The notes under the pieces are model-generated. The model searched no databases. It was not told the DNA's origin and saw nothing but the letters and a program-made list of their open reading frames with translations. 64,000 nt of DNA from Amycolatopsis pithecellobii (GTDB lineage Bacteria; Actinomycetota; Actinomycetes; Mycobacteriales; Pseudonocardiaceae), in NCBI RefSeq assembly GCF_009707865.1, contig NZ_WMBA01000001.1:186001-250000 (forward strand), given 5' to 3'. Positions 26,507 through 34,482 of this stretch are shown here, in pieces. How positions within the stretch are numbered: the stretch's first letter is position 1; each line of letters begins with the position of its first letter. The translations under genes were made by a program, and so were the position numbers.

Positions 26507-29220
26507 GGCGTGCTCCCGGCTTCCCGCAATGCCTGCCAAACCACATCAGGGGTCAGCGGGAGCCGGGTGAAACGAATGCCGGTGGCGTCACGCACCGCGT
26601 TGGCCAGTGCGGGCGCGACCGGATTGACCGGGCTTTCGCTCATCGACTTCGCGCCGAGTGGGCCGATGGAGTCGTAGGTGTCCGCGAAAACGACCTCGGT
26701 CCGGGGCGCGTCGGCATACGTGGGCATACCGTAGGAGCGGAAATCGGTTGTGGTGACGGCACCCTGGGTGTCGATACGGACCACTTCGGACACAGCCGTG
26801 CCGAGGGCCTGTGCCACCCCGCCTTCCACCTGCCCGCGGCATTGCGCCGGGTTGAGCACCCGGCCCGCGTCCGCGGCGTGCACACTACGCAGGATCTTGA
26901 TCTCGCCAGTGTCCGGATCCACCGCCACGTGAAACCACTGGGCGTTGAAGGCGACCGATCGCCGTGCACCGTCGAATCGGCCCTCAGCCTGGGGCTCGCG
27001 CCCAGCGGCGTGCATCGCCGCCCACACTTCCTTGAGAGACAAGGCATCCGGACCACACCGCAACACGCCGGCCGTCAGCGTACAGTTTCGGGGCGCCTGT
27101 CCGGTGTGGCTCGCGGCGAATTCGATCAGCCGCGATCGCAATCCTTCGGCCGCGCGCACCACGGCCTTGCCCGCCACGACAATGCCGGTGGACCCGAATG
27201 CGCCGGTGTCATGTGCGACGAGGTCCGTGTCGGATTGCGCCACGGTGATGTCCTGGACCCGGCACCCCAGCACGGATGCGGCAAGCTGGCGGTGAACCGT
27301 GGTCGTGCCGTTACCGAATTCCGCGGTACCAACGGAAAGCAGGTAACTCCCATCCTCGAGAAGGGCCATCCTGGCGTCGGCGAAATGCCCGTTCGGTGGT
27401 CCGGCCGCGCTCATGGTCAACGCCATCCCCTGACCCGTCAGCCACCCGTCCGGCGCCTGGGCAAGGCTGCCCGATGCGCCGGCCCCGCGCATGACGTCAA
27501 GGCATTGACCGGCGCCGTGACTGCCGATTTCGAGTCCGTCGTCGGGACCGCCCGGGGTGAGCAGCGGTTCGTCCGGCCCGATCACGTTACGCCCGCGAAA
27601 GTCGATCGGGTCGATGCCGAGCCGCCGCGCAAGCTCGTCGAGTGCGGAGTCCACCGCGAACATCACCTCGCCGATCCCGTAGCCGCGGAAAGCTCCCGAA
27701 GGGACAGTGTTGGTATAGACCGAAAAGCCGTCGACCTGCTTGTGCGGGCAGCGATACAGGGCGAGGGACTCACCGCAGCTGTGAAAGAGCACGGCCGGAC
27801 CATGGTTGCCATAGGCGCCCGTGTCGGTGATGATCCGCAGGCGCAGTGCGGTCAAGCGGCCGTCGCGGCGACCGCCCACGGTGACGCCGACTGTGAACGG
27901 ATGTCTTGTGGTGGCCGAGGTGAACTGTTCGGCGCGGGTGTATTCCAGCTTGACCGGGCCACCGGTGCGCAGCGCAGCAAGCGCGACGATATCCTCCACC
28001 AGCATTTCCTGTTTACCGCCGAAGCCGCCGCCGACTCGCCCGGTCAGCACCCGGACCCGTTCCGGTGGCAGTCCGAACACCGCGCAAAGCGCCCGCCGGG
28101 TGAGGAATGGTGTCTGCGTGCTCGAGCGCACGGTCAGCCGGCCCTCGCTGTCGAACCAGGCAGCCGCGCTGTGCGGCTCCAGCTGCCCGTGCTGCGCGCG
28201 TGGTGTCCGGAAAGTCTCGGTGTACACGAGATCCGCCTCGGCCAAGCCCGCTTCGACGTCACCGAGCTGACCGTGCACCTCCGCGACTACGTTGCCGGGG
28301 ACGCTGGCTATCCGCGACTCGGGTCCCTTTCCATTGTGGACGATCGGCGCGCCGGTCCGCATCGCCGATTCCGGATCGGTGACCGACGGCAGTATCTCGT
28401 ACCGGACAACGATTTTCCGGCAAGCTTCGTCGGCGGCAGCCTCGGTGTCCGCGACCACGGCCGCGACGCGCTGGCCGATATGCCGGACCACATCGTCCAG
28501 CACACGGGTATCCGCCGGATCTTCCTCCGCGCGCTCGTGGCGGGCGGTGGAGAACAGCGCCGGTGGCGCGTCGCGATGGGTCAGCACGGCGACCACCCCG
28601 GGCACGGCCAGCGCCCAGGTGGTGTCGATGGCGACGATCCGCGCGTGTGCATGCGGAGAGCGCAGCACCTTCAAGTGCCGTATTCCCGGTATCTCCAGGT
28701 CGAGCGTGTAACGAGCGGCGCCGGTCACCACATCCTGCCCGTCCGGCGCGGGCAGGCCGCTGCCAAGCGCCTGGCCGGCTGCCTCATCGACACGGCGAAC
28801 GCCGCGGACGGCATCCTCGATGGCCCGGTAGCCGGTGCATCGGCACAGGTTTCCCTTGAACGACTGAGGCAGGTCGCGCAGCTGGTCGCTGTCCAGCGCG
28901 GCGGTGGTCATGATGAAACCCGGAGTGCAGAATCCACATTGGAATCCTTGTGCGTCAAGGAAGTTTTGCTGCACAGGATGCAGGCCGACGTCATCGGCCA
29001 GCCCTTCGATGGTGGTCACCTGCCTGTCATGGGCGCGGAAAGCGGGGTAGAGGCAGCTGTGCACCGCCACTCCGTCCACAGTGACGGTGCAGGCGCCACA
29101 GTCACCCGCGTCGCACCCTCGTTTCACTCCGAACCAGCCATGCTCACGCAGATAACCGAGCAGGCACTGGCCCGGTCTCGACGAGTCCTCAAAGGACTGC
29201 CCATTGACCACCACTGTCAT
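26503..29220 (-). CDS. xanthine dehydrogenase-family protein, fused 2Fe-2S and molybdopterin subunits (XdhD-like)
   Basis: 905 aa. The N-terminal 150 residues hold two 2Fe-2S clusters: Cys36, 41, 44 and 56, and Cys95, 98, 126 and 128 (QCGFCTPG, NLCRCTGY). The molybdopterin domains follow, with VGGGFGGK near residue 403, the substrate arginine in SGAFRGYG near 510, and the catalytic glutamate in AKSMSES near 859. The Fe-S/Mo fusion with a separate FAD subunit is the YgfM-XdhD arrangement of E. coli. It should hydroxylate a heteroaromatic such as a purine. ATG 29220 overlaps the FAD-subunit stop (ATGA); the dehydratase overlaps its end. Confidence 0.9.
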   Translation of the reverse strand: MTVVVNGQSFEDSSRPGQCLLGYLREHGWFGVKRGCDAGDCGACTVTVDGVAVHSCLYPAFRAHDRQVTTIEGLADDVGLHPVQQNFLDAQGFQCGFCTPGFIMTTAALDSDQLRDLPQSFKGNLCRCTGYRAIEDAVRGVRRVDEAAGQALGSGLPAPDGQDVVTGAARYTLDLEIPGIRHLKVLRSPHAHARIVAIDTTWALAVPGVVAVLTHRDAPPALFSTARHERAEEDPADTRVLDDVVRHIGQRVAAVVADTEAAADEACRKIVVRYEILPSVTDPESAMRTGAPIVHNGKGPESRIASVPGNVVAEVHGQLGDVEAGLAEADLVYTETFRTPRAQHGQLEPHSAAAWFDSEGRLTVRSSTQTPFLTRRALCAVFGLPPERVRVLTGRVGGGFGGKQEMLVEDIVALAALRTGGPVKLEYTRAEQFTSATTRHPFTVGVTVGGRRDGRLTALRLRIITDTGAYGNHGPAVLFHSCGESLALYRCPHKQVDGFSVYTNTVPSGAFRGYGIGEVMFAVDSALDELARRLGIDPIDFRGRNVIGPDEPLLTPGGPDDGLEIGSHGAGQCLDVMRGAGASGSLAQAPDGWLTGQGMALTMSAAGPPNGHFADARMALLEDGSYLLSVGTAEFGNGTTTVHRQLAASVLGCRVQDITVAQSDTDLVAHDTGAFGSTGIVVAGKAVVRAAEGLRSRLIEFAASHTGQAPRNCTLTAGVLRCGPDALSLKEVWAAMHAAGREPQAEGRFDGARRSVAFNAQWFHVAVDPDTGEIKILRSVHAADAGRVLNPAQCRGQVEGGVAQALGTAVSEVVRIDTQGAVTTTDFRSYGMPTYADAPRTEVVFADTYDSIGPLGAKSMSESPVNPVAPALANAVRDATGIRFTRLPLTPDVVWQALREAGSTP

Positions 29221-30020
29221 CGGTCGCTCAATTCCCGGCGGACTTCTTCGGCCAGCCGCAGCGTCAGCTGGCGGCGCCATTCGGGGAGTCCGTACGCGTC
29301 ACGGAGCCATAAGTCCTCCGGGATCGCCGTCGACACCTCGTCGGCCACTTCATCGCCGGTGGGCATCCGGTCGAAGCGCAGGACGAGCGGACGCGTCGTC
29401 GACGCGGTCACGGTCAGCGTCACCGCGTCGATCGCCGGACTTCGCCGGCCGATGACCATGACGGACGGCCGTCCATACCGGCGCAGCGAGCAACCGCGAA
29501 AGGCAACGGGATCCTCCAGCGCAGCCGCGGGCACCCGCACGGATCGCAGCATCTCGCCATCAGCCAGGGCCGTTCGCCCGTTTCCGATCACGAAATCGGT
29601 CACGGCCACCGATCTTCGGCGACCGTCGGTGCCGATCAGGACACAGACGCCGGCCAGCGCGGCCGTCAACGCGATCATCGGCCCGGCAGGAAGCGCCAGG
29701 CATAAATTGCCCCCGACCGTGGCCACGTTCCATACCTTGAACGAGGAGCTGAAAGACCGGCAGCACCATTGAAACAATGCGCGCGACGACGGTGGGGCAA
29801 GCCTGGCCAGTTCGGTGATCGTGCACGTCGCGGCGATCTGCAGACCGTCGCTTGTGGACTCGATCGGCGGCCAGCCCGTCGTGCCGAGATCGAGCAACCG
29901 GTTCAGCCCCGGTTGTGGCTGCGAGAAAAGGAAGGTGCCACCGGCGAGCCAGGCATCACCCGGGCGCCACGCGTCCAGTTCATGGGCGCCACGGATCTCC
30001 GTGAGAGTGGTGAGATCCAT
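29217..30020 (-). CDS. FAD-binding subunit of molybdenum hydroxylase (CoxM/YgfM-like)
   Basis: 267 aa. The FAD motif WLAGGTFLFS stands near residue 24 and NVATVGGNLCLALPAG near residue 100, in the order expected for CoxM-type subunits. It passes electrons from the Fe-S clusters of the XdhD-like partner to NAD or another acceptor. Start ATG 30020 lies 2 nt after the acetyltransferase stop. Translational overlaps link it to the fused hydroxylase gene, giving a clear two-subunit enzyme. Confidence 0.87.
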   Translation of the reverse strand: MDLTTLTEIRGAHELDAWRPGDAWLAGGTFLFSQPQPGLNRLLDLGTTGWPPIESTSDGLQIAATCTITELARLAPPSSRALFQWCCRSFSSSFKVWNVATVGGNLCLALPAGPMIALTAALAGVCVLIGTDGRRRSVAVTDFVIGNGRTALADGEMLRSVRVPAAALEDPVAFRGCSLRRYGRPSVMVIGRRSPAIDAVTLTVTASTTRPLVLRFDRMPTGDEVADEVSTAIPEDLWLRDAYGLPEWRRQLTLRLAEEVRRELSDR

Positions 30021-30022
30021 CG

Positions 30023-30514
30023 TTACCCCCTCGTTGAGCGGACCAGAACCAGGTCCAGCTCGTCGTGCAGCGGTATCCCGTCGACACCGGCTACCGGTAT
30101 CTGCGGTTTGATCTCGCGCGCGGCGTCCACCGCGCCGGGACGTACCATGGTGATGCGGAAACCGCGCTTTTGCAGTAGCCGCAACGCGATCAGCTGGTCG
30201 TTGGTGACCGTGCCCGATACGCGCCGGCAATCGGGCGAAAGAGCCTCGCACATAAAGGTATCGACCAATGAGCCGCCAATGCCCTGCCGGGACGGCACCG
30301 CGTCGAGGGTGATCAACTCGACCTCGGCACCCCGGTCTTCCCATAACAAAAGGCCGGTAATGGTGCCGTCCCGCAACGCGATCAAACCGGGTAGTGCCCC
30401 GAGATCGAACCTTTTCCCATGCTTTATGACGAAAAACGCCCCCCAGTGCTTTGTGACAAACGAACGCACAATGTCCCGATGCTCGCGGGAAACACGAGTG
30501 ATAACCGTGTCCAC
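30023..30514 (-). CDS. GNAT-family N-acetyltransferase
   Basis: 163 aa from GTG 30514; an in-frame TTG at 30538 is possible and neither has a strong ribosome site. The acetyl-CoA loop VPSRQGIGGSLVDTF, followed by VSGTVTNDQLIALRLLQKRGF, is the GNAT core. It is the first gene of the minus-strand operon, 2 nt before the FAD-subunit gene, so it is probably co-regulated with the molybdenum hydroxylase. Substrate unknown; an amine or amino-acid intermediate of the locus is the simplest guess. Confidence 0.75.
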   Translation of the reverse strand: MDTVITRVSREHRDIVRSFVTKHWGAFFVIKHGKRFDLGALPGLIALRDGTITGLLLWEDRGAEVELITLDAVPSRQGIGGSLVDTFMCEALSPDCRRVSGTVTNDQLIALRLLQKRGFRITMVRPGAVDAAREIKPQIPVAGVDGIPLHDELDLVLVRSTRG

Positions 30515-30708
30515 CGCCAGGAAACTACCAACGCACAATCATCGGTGATACCGCCAAGCGGCGCATGGGTGCCCGTACGCCGGGGACTGGGCCGGTGGAG
30601 TTAACCTGATTGCGGCACAGCGGGAGATGCGGTTTCCTGGCCACGGATCACCAGCTTCGCGATCGTGATCACTGGGGTTTCAACGCAGCTTCTCTGGTGG
30701 GGGTTGAA
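30515..30708. promoter_or_regulatory. divergent promoter region of the ureide island
   Basis: The only intergenic space between the two operons of the 25.5-39.1 kb island, about 190 bp. It separates GNAT (minus) from the LOG gene (plus). I see no long perfect dyad and no regulator gene adjoining it, so control must come from elsewhere. Promoter position is inferred from gene orientation only. Confidence 0.4.
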
Positions 30709-31275
30709 TTGTCGACGGAAGCGGTAAGCCTGGCTATCTGTGTGTTCTGCGGTGCCTCGCAGGGTGATTCACCGGTCTACACCGAAGCCGGATACCAGCT
30801 GGGAAAACAATTGGGATCCCGGTTTCATCGACTGATTTACGGTGCGGGCGGCGTCGGCGTCATGGGTGCGGTGGCGAGAGGAGCGGCCGAATACGGCGCG
30901 AAGATCGTCGGCGTCATTCCCTCATTTCTCCGGGAACGCGAGATGGGTGACGATATCCCACCTCAGGAGATCATCATCACCACCAATCTCGCCCATCGGA
31001 AAACGACCATGATGAACCTCGCCGACGGTTTCATCGGACTACCCGGCGGGTACGGCACCATGGACGAGATGTTCGAGGTCATCTCGATGAGCGCGCTCGG
31101 CGTGGAACGGCGGCCCGTCGTCCTGGTCAACACCAACGGTTTCTGGGATCTCTTCCTCGAACTCGTCGACGAACTGGGCAAACGCCGGTTCCTGCCCGAA
31201 GACAAGTATTTCATCGTGGTCGACGATCCAGCTGAGGCCATCGACCGCATCGAATTCGCCCGCGACGCCCGGTGA
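30709..31275 (+). CDS. LOG-family nucleotide 5'-monophosphate phosphoribohydrolase
   Basis: 188 aa from TTG 30709, with GGGGG 5 nt upstream; GTG 30697 is an alternative. The LOG signature PGGYGTMDE lies at about residues 112-120, with IYGAGGVGVMGAVARG before it and AHRKTTMMNLADGFIGL just upstream. LOG proteins cleave AMP or cytokinin nucleotides into free base and ribose 5-phosphate. As first gene of an operon facing a molybdenum hydroxylase, it could release purine bases for oxidation. Annotations of this family as lysine decarboxylase are historical errors. Confidence 0.85.
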   Translation: MSTEAVSLAICVFCGASQGDSPVYTEAGYQLGKQLGSRFHRLIYGAGGVGVMGAVARGAAEYGAKIVGVIPSFLREREMGDDIPPQEIIITTNLAHRKTTMMNLADGFIGLPGGYGTMDEMFEVISMSALGVERRPVVLVNTNGFWDLFLELVDELGKRRFLPEDKYFIVVDDPAEAIDRIEFARDAR

Positions 31276-31282
31276 TGCGCTC

Positions 31283-32428
31283 ATGAAGGCCGTCATCATC
31301 GGAGGCGGAATCGGCGGACTCGCCTTGGCTGCCACGCTCGAACGCAACAATATCGAATGCGTGGTCCATGAGCGCCGCGCCGACCTCGTGTCAGTGGGCT
31401 CCGCGCTCGTTCTGCATCCCAATGGCCTTGCCGCGGTGAAACGTATCGATTCGCGGCTGCATGCCGAGATCGCCGCCGCAGGCTATTCCCTGCCGGACGG
31501 CACTCCCACCTTCATCCTCGACGGTGACGGCCAAGTGATCAGCCGGCGGGTCCTGCCGCCGCCGTTGCGACCGGTCACCATTCGCAGAGCCGAATTACAC
31601 CGGTTGTTGCGTTCTCATTCCACCACGGCAACCATGGTATATGGCAGTACGTTTCTGCGTTACGAAACCGATCGGAACCGGGTACGCGTGCACCTCACCC
31701 GAGACGACCTGCGGGGCCGGTCCGGCGATTTCGAGCCGGTGACCGAGACGATGACGGGTGATGTCCTGATCGGGGCGGATGGGCTGCATTCCCGAGTACG
31801 CAGGCAGTTGCTGAACGACGGCGATGCGAGACCGATGGGCCTGACGTCCATAAAATGCATCGCCAAAATGCGCCACGACGATCCGTACCTTCGCGGTGGA
31901 TTCATCCTGTTCGGCCGGAACCAGCAGGCCTTCTGCGCCCCGCTCGGCCCCGATGTCGTCTATTGGGACGTGACGATCCGGGCCGGCGCGGGAACCTGGC
32001 CACACGAGCTGGAGCAGATCCAGCGCGAGTTGCTGAAGCCGCAGTGGGGCTGGCCTGCCCTCGTCCAGAACATGATCGCGGCAGCGGACCTCACCGAAAT
32101 GATCGTCACGGACCTACGTGATCGAAAAGGCGCCCGCCGCTGGTCGCGCGGAGCCGTGACCCTCCTCGGCGATGCGGCCCACCCGATGTCGCCCTTCCTC
32201 GGCCAGGGCACCAACCAGGCCTTACTCGACGCCGACGTGCTCGCCAAGATGCTGTCGAGCCATCGCGACGACCCGGCCGAAGCGTTCCGGCACTACGAAA
32301 TGGCGCGCCGCGATAGTGCCAACCAGGCGATGCGTGACTCGCGGCGAGTCGGGTTCGAGGGGCAGACCGGGAACCCCTTCGTCCGTTGGAAACGCAACCG
32401 TTCGCTCCGCCGCGCAGTCACGCCGTGA
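31283..32428 (+). CDS. FAD-dependent monooxygenase (possibly urate hydroxylase-like)
   Basis: 381-aa class A flavoprotein hydroxylase. GGGIGGLALA is at the N-terminus, RAELHRLLRS and LIGADGLHSRVRR are mid-protein, and GDAAHPMSPFLGQGTNQAL holds the second FAD contact. It starts 7 nt after the LOG stop. In Klebsiella, HpxO of this superfamily hydroxylates urate. The allantoinase, racemase and Mo-hydroxylase neighbours make urate or another oxidised purine an attractive substrate, but residues specific to HpxO cannot be confirmed by eye. A general aromatic hydroxylase is the alternative. Confidence 0.8.
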   Translation: MKAVIIGGGIGGLALAATLERNNIECVVHERRADLVSVGSALVLHPNGLAAVKRIDSRLHAEIAAAGYSLPDGTPTFILDGDGQVISRRVLPPPLRPVTIRRAELHRLLRSHSTTATMVYGSTFLRYETDRNRVRVHLTRDDLRGRSGDFEPVTETMTGDVLIGADGLHSRVRRQLLNDGDARPMGLTSIKCIAKMRHDDPYLRGGFILFGRNQQAFCAPLGPDVVYWDVTIRAGAGTWPHELEQIQRELLKPQWGWPALVQNMIAAADLTEMIVTDLRDRKGARRWSRGAVTLLGDAAHPMSPFLGQGTNQALLDADVLAKMLSSHRDDPAEAFRHYEMARRDSANQAMRDSRRVGFEGQTGNPFVRWKRNRSLRRAVTP

Positions 32429-32451
32429 CCGAAGGAAAGGCAGGACCGATC

Positions 32452-33411
32452 ATGCCGGGGAAGCGGCATGGCACCGTCGCGGTACTCGGCGCGGGCCAAT
32501 GCGGCAGGATGACGGCCCAGCGGCTGGCGGAATCCGATGTCTACCAACGGATCGTGCTCACTGACATCATTCCGGGACTTGCCGAAGGCATCGCGCTCGA
32601 CCTCAACCAGTCCCGCGCGATCACCGGATTCGAGACCACTGTGGAGGGTCACCGGATGCGGACGGGCGGCGACTGTGCCTGCATCAGCGATGCGCAGATC
32701 GTGGTCATCGCGGCCGGCGTCGTGTCCAGTGCGCAAGAGCCCGGCCGCACCAGCCGCATGGTCGGCGAACTCTGTGCGCAGATCGCATTGCATTCTCCGG
32801 AGGCGGTGATCGTCGTCCTGAGCAATCCCGTGGACGCCCTGACCGCGTTGGCCCGGGCCGTAACCGGGTTCCCGGCGCATCGTGTGCTGGGCCAATCCGT
32901 GCTGCTGGACTCCGCGCGGTTCGCCGACTTCACGGCCACGCTGCTCGGGGTGCCGAGATCCGCTGTCCAGCTGACCATGGTGGGTTCGCACGCGCATGAC
33001 AGCACGATGATTCCGTTGTTGTCCGGTGCCACCGTCTACGGCGTTCCGCTGACTTCGTTGCTCAGCGAGGAAGATCAGGCCACCTTGACGGCCGCGGTCC
33101 GCCGTGGCGGGGCCGATGTGATGAAACTGCTCGGCACCGGCTCGTCGTTCTACGCCGCGTCGGCGGCCACCGCACGGATGGTGCGGGCCATCCATGATGA
33201 CGACGGCACGGTGCTTCCCGTGTGCGCCTATGTGGACGGTGAATACGGGGTGCACGACGTCTTTCTGGGCGTACCGGCACTACTCGGTCGCAGCGGCGTG
33301 CGACGAGTCGTGCAACTGCCACTGAGTCCTGGTGAACAGGCCGCGCTTGCCACCGCGGCCGAGGTGATGCGGGCCCGGCAACGACAGTGCATCGAGCAAT
33401 GGAAGGAATGA
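32452..33411 (+). CDS. lactate/malate dehydrogenase-family 2-hydroxyacid dehydrogenase
   Basis: 319 aa, Rossmann LDH/MDH family (GAGQCG at 13-18). Visible active-site features are Asn125 in LSNPVDALT, Asp153 and Arg156 in LDSARFADF, and His180 in GSHAHDS, although the usual G-x-H-G-D motif is altered. The substrate-loop residue that separates LDH (Gln) from MDH (Arg) aligns by eye with Gln95 in SAQEPGRTSR, suggesting a lactate- or other 2-oxoacid-type substrate. ATG 32452 has an AGGAAAGGCAGGA site; GTG 32425 overlapping the upstream stop is an alternative. It is immediately followed by an ATP-grasp ligase. Confidence 0.8.
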   Translation: MPGKRHGTVAVLGAGQCGRMTAQRLAESDVYQRIVLTDIIPGLAEGIALDLNQSRAITGFETTVEGHRMRTGGDCACISDAQIVVIAAGVVSSAQEPGRTSRMVGELCAQIALHSPEAVIVVLSNPVDALTALARAVTGFPAHRVLGQSVLLDSARFADFTATLLGVPRSAVQLTMVGSHAHDSTMIPLLSGATVYGVPLTSLLSEEDQATLTAAVRRGGADVMKLLGTGSSFYAASAATARMVRAIHDDDGTVLPVCAYVDGEYGVHDVFLGVPALLGRSGVRRVVQLPLSPGEQAALATAAEVMRARQRQCIEQWKE

Positions 33412-33421
33412 AGGTGATCGC

Positions 33422-34456
33422 ATGACAGCCACGGGCAAGCTGCGAGTCGCGATATTCGTCGGCGGCCGGACCGCGGAGCACTCGAACTCCATCGACAGCG
33501 GCGATTTCGTGCGGTCGTCATTGCGCGAAGCAGGGTACGAGGTTTCGGTGATCGGGATCAGCCGCAGCGGAAAATGGCTGCGCCAGGCCGACGACGTCCC
33601 GCTTGAGTTCGATGAGGGCCGCAGTGAGATCGTGACCGGTACGCCCATGTCGGTCGACGAACTCGACGCGGACGTGGCGTTCCCGGTATTGCACGGCCCG
33701 TATGGCGAAGACGGGACCGTGCAGGGCCTGCTGGAAATGATCGACATGCCCTATGTCGGTTGCGGAGTCTTCGCATCGGCTGCCGCCAAGGACAAGGTGT
33801 GGGCCAACCGGTTGCTGGAGGCAGCCGGGCTGCCGGTCGCGCCATGGCGGGTGCTGGCGCCCGGCCGCACCCCGAAACCGATCGAGGAGTTCACCCCACC
33901 GGTATTCGTGAAACCCGCGCGCTGCGGAGGAAGTCTCGGCGTCTGCATCGCACACACCTGGGACGAGCTCGAAAGCGCCGTCGCGGAAGCACGCCGGTTC
34001 GATCCGAAGGTCATCATCGAGCAGGGAATGTCCATCAGGGATGTCGAATGTGGCGTGCTCGAGTTCGCCGGCAAGGACGCGCCGGTGGCGAGCGTGGCCG
34101 GCGAGACGATCGCCGGAACGGAACACGAATTCCTCAGCTATGAAGCCAAGTTCTTCGACAGTTCCGTCCAGTTGCTCGCGCCGGCGCCATTGGACGACGC
34201 GCTCACCGAGAAGGTCCGCACCATGGCGGTCGATGCGTTCCTCGCACTGGGCTGTACCGGACTGTCGCGTGTGGACATGTTCGTTACCGGCGAGAACTCG
34301 GTGCTGGTGAACGAGGTGACCACGATGCCCGGCTTCTCCCGCGTCTCGAACTTCGCGAAGATGTGGCGTGCCTCCGGTCTCGAAGCACCGGACCTCGTCG
34401 ACGGTCTTGTCCGGCTGGCACTCGCCCGCAAGGCCGAATCCGACCTGCCTCTTTGA
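33422..34456 (+). CDS. D-alanine--D-alanine ligase homologue with altered active site
   Basis: 344-aa ATP-grasp ligase collinear with actinobacterial Ddl (GGRTAEH, FPVLHGPYGEDGTVQG, VFVKPARCGGSLG, SRVDMF, NEVTTMPGF). Measured against E. coli DdlB numbering by eye, Glu15, Lys144, Lys215, Arg255, Asp257, Glu270 and Ser281 are kept. However, Ser150 is Gly170, Tyr216 is Phe244 and the Mg-ligand Asn272 is Thr300. The Tyr-to-Phe change is the one known from Leuconostoc-type D-Ala-D-lactate ligases. It lies 10 nt after a lactate/malate-type dehydrogenase and 26 nt before an M20 hydrolase. It probably joins an amino acid to something other than D-Ala; housekeeping Ddl is unlikely. Confidence 0.84.
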   Translation: MTATGKLRVAIFVGGRTAEHSNSIDSGDFVRSSLREAGYEVSVIGISRSGKWLRQADDVPLEFDEGRSEIVTGTPMSVDELDADVAFPVLHGPYGEDGTVQGLLEMIDMPYVGCGVFASAAAKDKVWANRLLEAAGLPVAPWRVLAPGRTPKPIEEFTPPVFVKPARCGGSLGVCIAHTWDELESAVAEARRFDPKVIIEQGMSIRDVECGVLEFAGKDAPVASVAGETIAGTEHEFLSYEAKFFDSSVQLLAPAPLDDALTEKVRTMAVDAFLALGCTGLSRVDMFVTGENSVLVNEVTTMPGFSRVSNFAKMWRASGLEAPDLVDGLVRLALARKAESDLPL

Positions 34457-34482
34457 CCCTCGATACGCCAGGAGAGGAAAGC

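Noticed and set aside
26488-29772. A 1094-codon open frame on the plus strand opposite the Mo hydroxylase
   Set aside because: Antisense to a gene with clear Fe-S and Mo motifs; the sequence is low-complexity Arg/Gly/His-rich, as expected from GC-rich shadows.
30709-31275. Lysine decarboxylase
   Set aside because: The PGGYGTMDE motif belongs to LOG phosphoribohydrolases; the decarboxylase label is a legacy misannotation.
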